Origin: Latrodectus hesperus
Lineage: Eukaryota > Arthropoda > Arachnida > Araneae > Theridiidae
Length of the DNA stretch: 64,000 nt
Assembly (NCBI GenBank): GCA_037975125.1
Contig: CM075857.1
Span: 24,833,207-24,897,206, forward strand
Reading direction: 5' to 3'
Made by a program: the position numbers and the translations under genes. A model generated the notes under the pieces. The model made no database searches and had not been told where the DNA came from. It was given only the letters and a program-made list of their open reading frames with translations. Each line of letters opens with the position of its first letter. The stretch's first letter is position 1. This document shows positions 1 through 11,872 of the stretch, piece after piece.

Positions 1-680
1 CCCCCCCCCTCCTATTTTCTTACGTCTCTTAAGAGTCTAATTTGACACCACAGCTCCTTACCACCAAATGAATGTGTCCTCAATGTCTCGAATGTCTGCA
101 CGTGTCGCTTCATTAAATGTAGCAAGAATAAATCAAGTTCTCAGGCATTATATAATAATTAAATTAAATAAAAAAATTTAAAAAATATCAGCATAAAAAT
201 GTAAAAAAAGCAGAAAAGAAAACTATTTGTGTCAAACAAAAGTTCATGAGAAAAAAAAAGATTTTTTAAAGTTTTAGTTCGTAAATGGGAGTCACTTTTA
301 GTATTATGTATATGGTGTAGGGTAGGGATTAGCGTCTAGTTTCTAAAAACGTCAGTGTTCGTAAATTAGAGGTTCGTAAAAACGAATGTCTACTTTAATA
401 TAAGTGACCGAAGTCCGCTGTCATTCTCAGGGGGCTGTAGATGCCAATAGAAATCGTCTAACTTGAAAAGAAAAATTGAGCTTAAAATAATTATATCATG
501 TGTGCTTATTTTTTATTTCTTTTATTTACGTAGCTTTGCTTAAAATGTTGTTCTCTAATACGGAATGAGGTCTCACATATTAGTCAGCGAAAAACAAAAT
601 GAGGTACGGAATGTTTGAAAGCTCGATTTAGTTATGAGGTTATAATTATATGTATTGAGAAATCGGTATTCTTTTTATTT
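1..680. other. AT-rich flank, nothing supported
   Basis: The window opens in a C-run and continues as AT-rich DNA. Around 290-400 the motif ttcgtaaa recurs, which could be the edge of a decayed DNA transposon, but I cannot define its ends. No gene, RNA or repeat boundary can be supported. Confidence 0.4.
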
Positions 681-869
681 ATGATTCCAATGGGTTCCGA
701 TTGGGGCATTCTTACTTTTCCAGCTTGTCCTCTCTGCGGCTCCGGAGAAGAAACGGACAGGGATCATCTGCCCCTTTGTGGGGCTCTTTGCTGCTCAACG
801 GAGGAATTGAGATATTGGGAGGCAAGACTTCGGTCTATTTTCTGTAGTTTATTTTTTTGTAGCCTTTAG
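681..869 (+). pseudogene. LINE reverse-transcriptase 3'-end fragment
   Basis: A short open frame carries a C-x2-C-x9-H-x3-C pattern around CPLCGSGEETDRDHL, followed by a Trp-containing tail (RYWEAR). This Cys/His layout is typical of the extreme C-terminus of arthropod non-LTR retrotransposon polyproteins, downstream of the reverse transcriptase. Nothing upstream resembles the polymerase, so this is a 5'-truncated relic. After the stop the sequence becomes A-rich near 895-910, compatible with a retrotransposon 3' tail. No target-site duplication was found. The class is fairly clear; the clade is not. Confidence 0.5.
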
Positions 870-910
870 TTCTTTGTATTTTGCCTGGCCATTACAAATA
901 AAAAACAAAA

Positions 911-2190
911 AGGGCTCCGATCGACTGCGCACTGGGAAAATCGAAAATGCGCTTGTTGGACTCAAACAATACTTTTTTCAATAATCTAAAAAATTACTAA
1001 TTTTTTCAATTATTATTATAATATTTTTTATCAACCCCCGGCAGTTCTGTGCAGCAACTCTCAATTCAACTACAGACAAAAATTCGCATGAAAAACGGAA
1101 TTGGGATTTTATTTAAATTATTTTTAACATTGCTAAAGCGTTATTCAAAAATGTAACTTGTTTCAAAATTATATTTTGCTCAATAACATTTAATGTAAAC
1201 AGTAAAGCATACTAATACATTGATTTAATAATAATAATAATAATAACTACAGAAAATATAAAAGTATATATGCTTTGCATTTCATACAAGGTCTATTAGC
1301 ATCGTATACGAGGTAGGTGACATTAATTTCTTATCTCAAAAAACTCTTCTTTTGATTCTTCTTTCTAGGAAGCTCATGGAAAGTTTGAACTCATAGAGGA
1401 GCAATTGAAAAAGAAATATCTTTTGAGGGTGGTCTGAGATAAGTATTTATGAAAGACGAATGATTAGATGAAAGACAGAACGCGGTCTGTCTTTAATAAA
1501 TGTGATCTGATAAGATATCGATGAATGTTCATTCACTGGTGAATTTTTTTCTCTCCTTTAAACGAAATCAAAAGATAAAAGTCGAGTTTATTCTATGTGA
1601 AATTAGTAAAATTATTAAGATTGAAAAAAATAAAAAGTACCATAATCATATTAATTGAAAATTAATTTTGATATAGTCGATTATAATTTAAAGTGAACTC
1701 ATTCCATTTCTGAAAATTATAGAACACAAAACACAAGTTATTCAACCCTTTATCTGATTTTCTGAAGTAAAACTAGTTTAAAATGCAAATTTGATTTCTT
1801 AGAAGCTTTTGGATTATTTTTCAGTGATAGAATATGCCATTTTATTTTTTATTAGCCAAATGATCGCCTTTTCAGATTTCCTCAGAATCCATTGAGTGTT
1901 ATTACGATTCTAGATTCAGTTTAGTAAATAATTCTAATTTGCTTAGAGAAAGATAAAGATTTAAATTATTTACATATATTATTTCAAACATATATATCGG
2001 TGTAATTTCATTAAATACCACATACTGGTTATTCTATTGAAGAAACGACGCAAATTCAAAATTTGAAGATTTAAGGATGAGGAAAATGGTTGGCAATTTA
2101 AGGAAATGGCAATACAGGAAGCCCAATAAAATCACCTCAATTCCAAAACGTTGACAGGGTGATAAAAAAGGGTATCAAGGTATACGGAAT
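911..2190. other. AT-rich unique sequence
   Basis: No coding signal or element boundary can be supported. A short (AAT)n run lies near 1228-1247. Confidence 0.4.
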
Positions 2191-2463
2191 TGGCTATAAG
2201 ATGGGACATCTTGAAGTCCCCTAACGGTGAAATTCGGATTTAGTTTTCTATACAAGAAAAAAAGTTTAAAATAAATTTCAATCCCATGTTATAGAATACC
2301 AACAATTCTGAATTAAACAATATTCTAAGTTATGATTATAAATCGTAACTTACAAATTTGTAATTGACTTTTTACTGGATTTTGCGTAGATTTCGAGATA
2401 GAAACATTAAATTCCGAAATATAATTCCTAGTGACTCTATAAAAAAGTCCCATCTTATAGCCA
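2191..2463. mobile_element. MITE-like element with 17-bp terminal inverted repeats
   Basis: The 17-mer tggctataagatgggac at 2191-2207 recurs as a perfect reverse complement at 2447-2463. The interior (about 240 bp) is AT-rich and non-coding. Perfect short inverted ends around a non-coding core are the hallmark of a miniature inverted-repeat element. I could not identify a target-site duplication, so the exact ends and superfamily are open. A chance inverted repeat of this length is unlikely but not excluded. Confidence 0.45.
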
Positions 2464-3268
2464 CTTTCATAAACTTAGTCACTTTCTTTTTATGTGTGTT
2501 TTGAGCATATGATTATTCAAACAATACTTCAAAAAAGGTGTGATATAGGAATTTGCTAAGCATCATATTTAATTTTTTCCTCGAGTTTCATTTAATATAT
2601 TTAAAACAAAATCTATTGCCATTGCATAGTATTGAAATCAAAACTGATATATGTGTGCTTGAATTGTAATAGTTGAGTCACACAATTCTGTATAAAAATT
2701 ATGAACAATCGAGTGACATTTTATCGTTAAAGTGAAGCATAAAATTCCTATGCCAAAAATTGCGTTTAAATCAAAATGTATTGTAAATTTTAGTGATGCA
2801 AACTGAAAACTTATGCACAATATGACTTAGAAATTTCCTAAAATGGACTAGGATATAGTAAATTTATAAAATTTAGAATTAGGAGGGAAAAAATCAGAAA
2901 TTTTACTTTAAAGCATATAAAATTGAACAATAGACAGAGCAAACAAACATAAGATTCTTTTTAATTGAATTTTTAATTTGTTTAGTTAGTACATTAATTA
3001 TAATGATTGGAATTTTAATTAGAATAACAAGAATATATTTAACTGTTTTTAAAGAATTTCAAGAATTCTAACAGGAAAAAAAATCTTTTCTCCCAGGATG
3101 GTGTTACGTGCGATATTTGATTTATATTTATGTAGTAATATAAGGGAAGATGTGATATGATGTTCAGATAGAAAGTGACGATGGCTTTGCTATAAAAATG
3201 AAAAACGCAATAATTATTAAAAATATAAACATTCTATTACATACAAGAATTTCTTCCTTTACTTTTCT
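2464..3268. other. AT-rich unique sequence
   Basis: No coding or repeat signal can be supported here. Confidence 0.4.
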
Positions 3269-3277
3269 ACATAATCA

Positions 3278-3587
3278 GCCACCCAACTTGTCTAGTGGTC
3301 AGCGTGCCTGACTGCGGATAAGGAGGTCCTGGGTTCGAATCTCGGTTCGGGCATGGATGTACTTTTTCTCTCTATTTATCCTGTCTTTGTCCTTTCCTTG
3401 TATGAATGAGGTGTGAATGGTTGCCTACCCTATAAACGGGTACCTCTGGCATGTGTGTAGAGCAATGTCGCACTTTCACCTTCATGGTGCTCTGATTAAA
3501 ACGAAAGACGCTCCCAATTGACTTAAATTCGCATAGCCAACGACATAGCGAGTTTCGTTTGTCTAAGTGTCATTAGTAACAACAACA
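3278..3587 (+). mobile_element. tRNA-derived SINE, family A, with 9-bp target duplication
   Basis: The first ~75 bp resemble a tRNA with A-box-like (tctagtggtcagcgt) and B-box (gggttcgaatc) internal RNA polymerase III promoter elements. A unique body follows and the element ends in an (AAC)n run. It is flanked by the direct repeat acataatca at 3269-3277 and 3588-3596, the expected product of LINE-driven insertion. Head, body, simple-sequence tail and target duplication together make this a complete SINE. It is not a functional tRNA gene, because the 3' half of the acceptor stem runs straight into the body. Confidence 0.85.
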
Positions 3588-3846
3588 ACATAATCATCTA
3601 CACGTGGGCATTTGTCTCATCTGATCACAAGCTTCAGAATTTTCATTCATTCCAAATTGATCCAACTGTTCTTGAGAAGCCATAGCAATCTAGTCAGCCA
3701 AAAGTCGTGATGAAGCCCAATTCCTTCAGAAAATATTTAACATCTATTTTGAATGACTTGCCGTAATTTTCAGAGTTTCCCAAGAGGCTCCTTCTTAGAG
3801 TTTTTTTTTTTTTTTTTAAAGATTTACAACGATTGAGAAATTTTTT

Positions 3847-4829
<983 letters not shown>

Positions 4830-4893
4830 TATAATGCAATGGCTACCAAGCTTAATGAGCAGTTGCAGAAATGTTTGTGGTCCACAATCAAGT

Positions 4894-5164
4894 TACGAAA
4901 CTCTGTGTCACAACAGCCCGTGTGGGTCACCTACAGTGCCCATTTCTGCTTTCTTGATCGAGAGGACTTGAGATGATAAGCACATGGCCCGATTATGTGA
5001 TTAACGCGTAACCCCCCATGTTTAGTTCCTAAGCATGCTTGGTACTTAATTTATTGACCCACTGAAATGATGAAAGGCAGATTCGACCTTGTCCAGCCCG
5101 AGGATCGAACCTCGGATCTGTGTCTTGGGAGCGTGAAACGTTACCACTAAGCCTCCGGGCTTCT
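4894..5164 (-). mobile_element. tRNA-derived SINE, family D, with 11-bp target duplication
   Basis: On the minus strand the element starts with a tRNA-like head containing ggcttagtggtaacg (A-box-like) and ggttcgatcctcgg (B box). The body follows. The direct repeat cacaatcaagt flanks it at 4883-4893 and 5165-5175. A second copy, split by a later insertion, lies at 46877-47982. The aligned landmarks (gacccactgaa, gcttgtccag, gaggatcgaacct) are shared between the two. Confidence 0.85.
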
Positions 5165-5379
5165 CACAATCAAGTGGTCCGTCGAAATATAACCAGGTTT
5201 TATGTGTAAAGAAAAGAAGAATGATATGAAGAAATTGTGACTACTGAGAATATTACAAAAATGTTCAATGGAAGTTATTAAATTTTTGAAAGCTTGACGT
5301 GGCATTATTGCGTCTTGGATGTCCGTGAGTAAAACAACTTGTATTTATTCTTCAGTTGTAGTTTAATTACACTGTCTAA

Positions 5380-7460
5380 TGGAAAATTTATCTTCATCAG
5401 GTTTGGAGAAAAATGAATTAGTTAAAATTGCTGAGAAGATAAATGTGGAAGTACCGTCATTTTCCGTGAATATTGACATTAAAAAGAGCCATTGAAAATA
5501 GTGACGTGTATAAAAATATCTATGAGGAATTTGAAAGTATATTATTTTAATTGTTAAACGGGATATTAAAGATAGGGAAGAAAGGGAGACAAAGCATTAG
5601 AAAGTGAAGGTGAACGGGATAAAATCAGCGTATTAGAAAAGCCAATTGTAGCTTGAAAAACTTAAATTCACTTTCTGAATCGAAAAAAATCTTAAAGATA
5701 CCGACGATTTAAATAGTGTGTACAAATTGGAGTTTTTGTTGAAAAATTTAAAATCTCTAGCTATGCCTCTACCGTCACTATCCAAATCTTTTAATTTTTA
5801 TTGACGATTTTTTTATAAAAGGGCTTTTGACAGATAAAAAGCGTTCCGTGGGAATACAAAGGTGGAATTTTTTTTCAATATGCTGAGTGAAGAAAGTTAC
5901 CAGTTTAATAGTTCATATGACCAACTAAGATTTGGCTTAGTACTCGAAGGTGTAGGAGGCAGGATTAAAAAGAAATTCAGAGATCCCCTCAAGAAGTTTT
6001 AAATGACTTTTGCAGAGCTCAAAAATTTAGAGATGAAACATGTTCAGTTTGATTCGCGATTGAGAACAACTTTTGTCAATTGCGGGAGGTTAGTGATTGT
6101 AAGAGTCTATATGAGTCATACTTTTTCTAAATTATATTTAGTACATTTGATAAGTAACTGCAATTCCATGTGGGAGTAAAAAAGGCAGAACTGTGGTATA
6201 AGCCCCATAACATTTTTAAGTGTACATATATTTATGTGTCATCTTGTAGGAACAGCAAAACTGAGACTGGGTCATGTACTCGTAGGACAAAGTTAGTAGA
6301 GGTGTCGTTCGACAAGTTACATAATGCAACCATGAAGCCTTTGGGTTTAAGTTGAGATCCAGAGCAAGATCACTTTGCCTTTTCAAATGATCGTTCTTCT
6401 TGTGTGATTAAAACCAAAAGATGTGACCTTTCACAGATTTCAGGATTCCATTGGGATTGCCTGGACTGATTTTTAGCATAGCTAAAATATTTATTCAAAG
6501 GCTTTGGTTGTTCAAATCAATCTGGGATGAAAAACTTCCTCCACTTGATTTGTAGAAGGAATGGAAGCGTTTCTTAGAGTCGTCAGAGAGAGAATTATCG
6601 TCAGAGTGGATACGATTTACATTCTTCGTCTAATTCTGATCGATGATGCTCAAGAAATTCATTTGGTTGGATTTTGTGATGCCAGCAAAGACGGATTTGG
6701 TGCTGTTATCTAAATTTGATCCATTGGTCAGTATGACGATTGTAAAGTTTCACTACAGTGCAGTAAATCGCTGGTGTCGCCAATTGTTAAGCTCTTAATC
6801 ATTCCACGCCTTGAGCTGTTTGGAGCAGAGCTCCAAGTGATTTTTTAAATTTATCATCTGTATTGTGATTCTACAACAATACTAGCATGGATTCGTTCAC
6901 TGCCTAGTTCCTGCAAGGTATTTGTGAGAATAGAGTGTCTGAAATCCAGAAGTTGTTGGAAATATTAGTTTGGAACTATGTTAGCACGTAAAACAATCCT
7001 GCCGATTTGGTATCTCGTAATGTTTGGCCAGGGTAACTATAGAACCATTCTTTTTAGTGGAAGGATTCAATATTTATAGATAAGAATAAGTTTTCTGATG
7101 AATCTTCACTAATCTCTAAGGTACTTGGTGATGAAGAATTTACGAGAGAGTTTAAACAACATTCTCAGGATGATATTTATTTTTTATTTTATTACATTAC
7201 ATATATTCAGACTTGTATGCTTGATTCTTGAGATCCGCTTGTAAGTCTTCGTCGATATTAGGACAAATAGCACAATGACAGATGTACAACCACAGAAGAA
7301 TAACTAAGAAAACACCCAGGGCCACGGTGGGAATCGAACCCACACTCCTACGCTCTCAAGCGATTAGCAGTGATGCTTTAGACCACTCAGCCACGGAGCG
7401 TCCTTCTCAGGATGAAGTTAAGGACAAATGAACGTTTTTCAGTTCTATCCATGATTATAT
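5380..7460 (+). pseudogene. Decayed BEL/Pao LTR retrotransposon (gag-pol relic)
   Basis: Three-frame reading recovers scattered BEL/Pao landmarks in the right order. A gag-like start lies near 5381 (MENLSSSGLEKNELVK). Later comes a region resembling the Pao block after the reverse transcriptase, near 6440-6560 (LWLFKS, WDEKLP). An RNase H-like segment follows at about 6655-6715 (GFCDASKDGFGAVI), then IPRLELFGAEL near 6805-6840. The next segment is near 6870-7025, with DSTTILAWI and a decayed equivalent of the family's 'NPADLxSRG' end. The frames are broken by many stops and shifts. No LTRs, primer-binding site or integrase could be identified, so the borders are approximate. A SINE at 7174-7403 interrupts it. 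It is not expected to make protein. Confidence 0.75.
7174..7403 (-). mobile_element. Ser-tRNA-like SINE, family B, copy 1 (12-bp target duplication)
   Basis: On the minus strand the head reads as a type II tRNA: A box tggctgagtggtct, an anticodon-loop-like actgctaatc, a long variable arm and B box gggttcgattccc. The anticodon loop matches tRNA-Ser(GCU). The other end is an ATTAC/TTTA simple repeat. The direct repeat ttctcaggatga flanks it at 7162-7173 and 7404-7415, so it landed inside the BEL/Pao relic. A near-identical copy is at 19294-19522. Confidence 0.88.
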
Positions 7461-8254
7461 GATGTTTGTGTATCGATATTAGATTTATTAATTGTTGTAT
7501 TTATAATTTTAAATCACTTATGAGAGAGGTGTTTCTAAATATTTGTATTCTGCCAAAATTTGTGATAACCAAGAGTAAAATTGTGATATTTCTTCATAAC
7601 TATGAATTTATATGTAAGCATATATCTAGTCATTGTATTAATTTAATTATATTTGAAACTTCTATATGTTTTAATAGGGGAGTGTAACCGCAAGTCAACT
7701 TAAAAAGGAATTGGACAGCTGATAATTTCATTAATATAAATTATTTTGCTGTTGGATGTATTAACCTGAGAAATTGAAGTTTGCTCCTCAACAACAAAGG
7801 AGTTCTGAAGTTCGTAACCATAAATGTTTAAATACAGAAGGTAATTATGAAGATAAGTATGGGAAGTTTTATGTGTATATAATAGAATTTTTTTATTCCG
7901 ATAAACATATCATTTTTGATATTAAAACAGATAGTACCTCCTGCCAGCGAAGACTCTCACGTATTTTGGCAGGCTACCAGTTAGCTTCGTTTTCCTTGAA
8001 AGCATATTGAGATTCTCATATTATAATTGAAAACAATCAACTCAGACTGATTTACACTAGATGTTGGTCTCAGAAATAAATGTTAGATTTTGTTAAATTG
8101 CTTGTGCCTCCACAAAATCAAAGCGATGATTGGCAGAATCATGTTAAAAATGGAATTCGTCGCTGAAAATATTTCTCCAAATGGATATCTATTGCAATAA
8201 TGAGTGGCCAAGTCACTTTATGTTAATTTATTACTTATGAGGTTTAATTCTTTG
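7461..8254 (+). other. AT-rich sequence, possible retrotransposon continuation
   Basis: Short open stretches occur (for example 7774-8010), but none carries a motif I recognise. It may be the remaining 3' part of the BEL/Pao element. That is inference only. Confidence 0.25.
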
Positions 8255-8341
8255 AGACCAACAACTTGAAATAGGATTCCGAACTACTGTAAACATCCAT
8301 ATCCAAGATGATAATCGAATTCACACATTGTTGAATTGAAT
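8255..8341 (-). mobile_element. Family C SINE fragment
   Basis: The reverse strand reads attcaacaatgtgtgaattcga ... gtttacagtagttcgga. It shares the order B-box-like segment then gtagtagttcggaatcc with copies at 12194, 48317 and 48595. It is truncated and diverged. Confidence 0.5.
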
Positions 8342-8360
8342 GATAACAAGTTATCTTCTA

Positions 8361-9253
8361 TTAGGTTGGTGCGTATGAAATGTCGGATTCTCTTTACATG
8401 CGGACGTTTTCCTCCCTGTTTTCGTTATACTTTTGTATTTGGCATAACCTCATTCATACTCGTATTGTCCATTGCCAGAGACTCATTTCAGCAAAATAGG
8501 TTTTCTCGAAGGTCTTCCCTTTTTTATTTCTTTTGAGTTTATTGCCGATATGAATTCTGCCGACATTCGCGTCATTTTCTTATATGAGTACAAACTTGGT
8601 AATAGTGCTGCAATAGCTGCACGCAACATAAACCAAGCGTTTGGGGAGAATACGGTTAACGATCGGAAAGTGCAGCGTTGGTTCGAAAAATTTCGGACTG
8701 GCGATTTTTCACTGCAAAATGAGCCGCGCGGAAGACCCAAAACGTCTGTGAAGAATGATGACCTGAAGGCTCTAGTGGAAGCGGATCCAGCCGTATCCAC
8801 GAGGGAACTTGCTATCAGGATGAAAGTTGACCATACAACGATATTGAGACACCTTTCTGAGATTGGCAAGGTTAAGAAGATGGACAAGTGGGTACCGCAC
8901 GCACTGACAGAGCGAAATAAGCTGGATCGGTTAAACGTATGCTCATCATTGCAGCATCCACCCTATTCACCGGATCTCTCGCCGACCGATTTTCATTTTT
9001 TCAAGCATTTAGAGCTGTTTTTAAGGGGCAAACACTATGAAAATGAAGACAGTCTAAAAAACTCGATATCAGAGTTTATTAATTCTAAAGACCAAAATTT
9101 TTTTAAGACAGGCATCTACGCTTTAAAATCTCGTTGGGAGAAGTGTATTGAAGCGAATGGAGCATACTTTGATTGAATAAACAGCTTTTGAAGAAAGATA
9201 TGCAGTTTTATACAATCACTTAAGAATCCGACATTTCATACGCACCAACCTAA
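8361..9253 (+). mobile_element. Internally deleted mariner element, copy 2
   Basis: An 893-bp element with intact ~30-bp terminal inverted repeats (ttaggttggtgcgtatgaaa at the left, its complement at the right) and TA duplications at 8359-8360 and 9254-9255. It is nearly identical to copy 3 at 57997-58889; by eye I count about five substitutions. A full-length mariner is normally about 1.3 kb, so roughly 400 bp are missing from the middle. Both ends needed for mobilisation look intact. Confidence 0.97.
8550..9176 (+). CDS. Truncated mariner transposase, 208 codons, catalytic core deleted
   Basis: The start was set at the MNSADIRVIF methionine because that is where mariner transposases of the Hsmar1/SETMAR-like group begin; an upstream in-frame Met at 8472 lies in the 5' leader. 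Residues ~1-110 contain the paired helix-turn-helix DNA-binding region, including RKVQRWFEKFRTGD and STRELAIRMKVDHTTILRHL, with the GRP-rich linker between. After ALTERNKLDRLNVCSSL the frame passes directly to YSPDLSPTDFHFFKHLELF, which holds the third Asp of the DD34D triad, and ends in GAYFD. The first two catalytic Asp and about 130-140 residues are missing. The frame itself is open, so a DNA-binding protein without cleavage activity could in principle be made. Expression is unknown. Confidence 0.85.
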   Translation: MNSADIRVIFLYEYKLGNSAAIAARNINQAFGENTVNDRKVQRWFEKFRTGDFSLQNEPRGRPKTSVKNDDLKALVEADPAVSTRELAIRMKVDHTTILRHLSEIGKVKKMDKWVPHALTERNKLDRLNVCSSLQHPPYSPDLSPTDFHFFKHLELFLRGKHYENEDSLKNSISEFINSKDQNFFKTGIYALKSRWEKCIEANGAYFD

Positions 9254-9255
9254 TA

Positions 9256-10924
9256 GCTTGTTAAGGTATTTGAGGTGGTTCAATAGTGGTCGTCGATGTT
9301 CCAAAGATAGTCTCAGCCCCTCTCCCACTATTATCTGTTGATATCATTGAATCCCTAAGATTAATAAGTAAATCTCGATTAATTGTTAACAATTGCTTGG
9401 TGCAGACGTGGCTGTTCATTTGTATAATCCTCTAGTACCCGGAGAAACCTCCTCGCCCACTAAGATGTTTGTTGCGCTTTCTTTGACACACTTGTTCACA
9501 CATCAACGATTAGCATATCATTTTTCTCAATATGCCTGTTCGGTTTGCTGATTCGATCCATTAGCTTCTCTGAAACCAATGATGTGTCACTGTCAGTTAC
9601 GTCTGTGAGGTACCTAATTAATTATCTATCAATGAGTGCCTCATTAAAATTCTACTCGTTTCATAATTCACACTTGGGTTGCTTTTTCGTGAAACATTAT
9701 GAAGATTAGATTACCGAGCCACATTTGAATGTTAAGTTTTATAGCTGTGATTCAACTCTATGTGGCTACATTTGTTTCTTTTATAGCAGAATGTATATGC
9801 ATACTTCCCTTTATTAATAATTTTATTGATCAATATTTTACTAATTTCATTTTGAAAGCATTTTTTTCTTTTATAGTATAAAAAATAAAATACTAAACTA
9901 ATATTTTTTCTTTAATTTTTGCTGCTGTAATCAAAAAGCAAAAATTTATTTTGTCTATTCAAAAATTTGACAGACATTATTTTATATATATAACTATAAT
10001 TTAGCTTTTTTTATATATACCTACTTTTGGCTAATTTTGTACTAGTAAAAAATACATTTTAATGATAATTTTCTTAATCTCTACGTGATGAAATGTTTTT
10101 TATTTCAATTTACTTTGCTCATTTTAAACTTTCCCATCAATCCCTTATTTCAATGTATGCACATGCATTTTTGTTTTCCGATTCTGTTGACTATCAATTA
10201 TACTAGTCTTAATTCTCTACTCTTATCTTTTTATTTCCTAATATTCTTTTTTTTTTATATACTTATATGTATTTTATTCATTTTCTTTCTTTAGGTTTCT
10301 TAAAAACCTAAGAGAAGGACAAGATGAGAAGAAGTTTACTTGAGTAATTGATTGCTGCATAAGTATATTTGAAAAGTTTTCTTTCTTGTTTTATTATTCT
10401 CCTAATAAAATGAAGAAGTTTTTGTTACTTGTATCCATTTTATTTCACTTGTTTGAATACTTGTTGTTCAATTTGTTTTTACTTATATTCATTATCAACA
10501 TCCATTTCATTTTATTTCTATTTAAAACTTTTTTGTTAACATTAATATTCCCAATATGCTTTTGTTAATCATAAATATACTTATTAACTTAACATTAATA
10601 ACATTTTTATGAATTTATTTCTTATGTTAAAAGTATACCTTCATAATGTACATTTTTAACAAAAAATTAGGAAGGACTTATGCAGAAAGACTATCTTCTC
10701 ATGGGTGGAAGGAAGCGATTTCTGCATTCGACTCAGCGACATTCCTCGGGCTGAGGAGACTTACGAACGTTTAAAGTTTCGTAAGATCGTATATCCTACT
10801 GTTGGTGAGAAGTGTGAAAGGAAACGCCACCAAGATCTCGAACTCATCACTTGACCGTGGTTCAATGAATGAAGCGGTTAGCTTCGATCAACAGAAATCG
10901 ACATACAACTTGTGTGGTACTGCT
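9256..10924. other. Mostly AT-rich sequence, no supported gene
   Basis: The stretch 9260-9720 has more balanced composition but no frame I recognise. From 9780 to 10660 the sequence is T-rich and its open frames are Phe/Leu/Ile low-complexity artefacts. The stretch 10670-10920 is GC-richer and may be the 5' part of the repeat annotated next. Confidence 0.35.
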
Positions 10925-11135
10925 GATGAGACACCGGATTATACCTTAAAGGTAAAGCAATACTCGCTTATCACCAAGCGCCTCGTAATTTTGAACCACA
11001 GTCAGGTGAAGAGGTAATATCTGAGCTGGCGCCCTCCTCTTCACATGCACACCTCACCAGTGGAAGGGCTTCGGACGTCACAGATGAACGTGGACACGTC
11101 CCCAGAGCTTTAGCAGCCTAGAGAGGGAAATGTGG
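10925..11135 (+). repeat. Interspersed repeat R, copy 1
   Basis: This segment matches, in reverse complement, 50505-50745. Shared landmarks include actcgc..atcaccaag, ttttgaaccac, ggacgtcacat/gat and acgtggacacgtcccc. Similarity over about 200 bp in two places 40 kb apart shows a dispersed element. I see no tRNA head or coding frame, and the class is unknown. Confidence 0.65.
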
Positions 11136-11203
11136 TCACCGTCTCAATTGTCGGCAAGCAATGGTTCACATTGGGGATTGGCAGAAATAGACAGAATATA
11201 TTA

Positions 11204-11825
11204 CTGTAATCCACTCTATAACACGGCAATCTTATAATGCGTTTTCAAATTACGCTATTTCAAATCCCTCGTGTAACACGCGTTTTCTTCCATATAACCC
11301 GTTGATTCCCTATTTTATATTTCTGTACTGCGAAATTTATAGTGATTTGTACAGTTCACAATCCATTTCGCGTAAGTTTGCACATTGTGCTAATTGTGTG
11401 TTTTTATAAAATTAAATTAAATTATTACTATTGACCTTTGAAAATTCTGCTGAAAAAAGATGATGGTGGAACGATATTTCAGATAGCTCCTACAGTGAAT
11501 AAACCTGTAATAAAACTGTTTTTAAAATTACTTGATTTATTTGAAATTAACAGTTTTTTAAGTTACAATTGCACAAGTTTTTTTATTTAAATTTTTCTTA
11601 ATTTGATTTTAATAAAAAGCATGCACATGTCGTTCATAACACAGTTTTTCCTTAATATTCGATTTGAGCAACGTTTAACGAGAAAAGTTGAACCTGAATC
11701 ATTTATACAGTTATTGATATCAGTTATACATAACGCGTTATACGAGGGCGTTCTGAAAGAATACTCGCACAACCCGTTTTCCTATAACGCGGAACTAATA
11801 TACCGTGTTATAAGAAGGATTACTG
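11204..11825 (+). mobile_element. Pogo/Tigger-like MITE, copy 1
   Basis: The left end starts ctgtaatccactctataac and the right end finishes gttataagaaggattactg, in inverted orientation. TA lies at 11202-11203 and 11826-11827. The 622-bp interior has no transposase. Ends of the form CAGTAATCC...ataacacgg next to TA are typical of pogo/Tigger-type elements. A diverged copy in the opposite orientation lies at about 60720-61202. Confidence 0.75.
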
Positions 11826-11863
11826 TACAATAAATAAATAAATTTTGTGAAATATATATATAT

Positions 11864-11869
11864 TTTATT
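11864..11869 (-). promoter_or_regulatory. AATAAA polyadenylation signal
   Basis: The minus strand reads AATAAA within 10 bases after the stop codon of the exon at 11873-12086, consistent with a terminal exon. In AT-rich DNA such hexamers are frequent, so this supports the gene only together with the splice signals. Confidence 0.4.
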
Positions 11870-11872
11870 TGG

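Noticed and set aside
3278..3352. Functional tRNA genes at SINE heads (also in families B, D, E and F)
   Set aside because: Acceptor stems are incomplete and the sequence runs into repeat bodies with tails and target duplications, so these are SINE promoters rather than tRNA genes.
5380..7460. An intact LTR retrotransposon
   Set aside because: No LTRs, primer-binding site or integrase were seen, and stops and frameshifts break every domain.
8336..8536. Frames starting in the mariner 5' leader (also 57975-58172 and 4654-4839)
   Set aside because: They read the terminal repeat and leader in another frame and have no recognised domain.
10085..10568. Hydrophobic Phe/Leu/Ile-rich frames that could look like membrane proteins
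   Set aside because: They follow directly from T-rich sequence; there is no start context, charged flanks or conservation signal.
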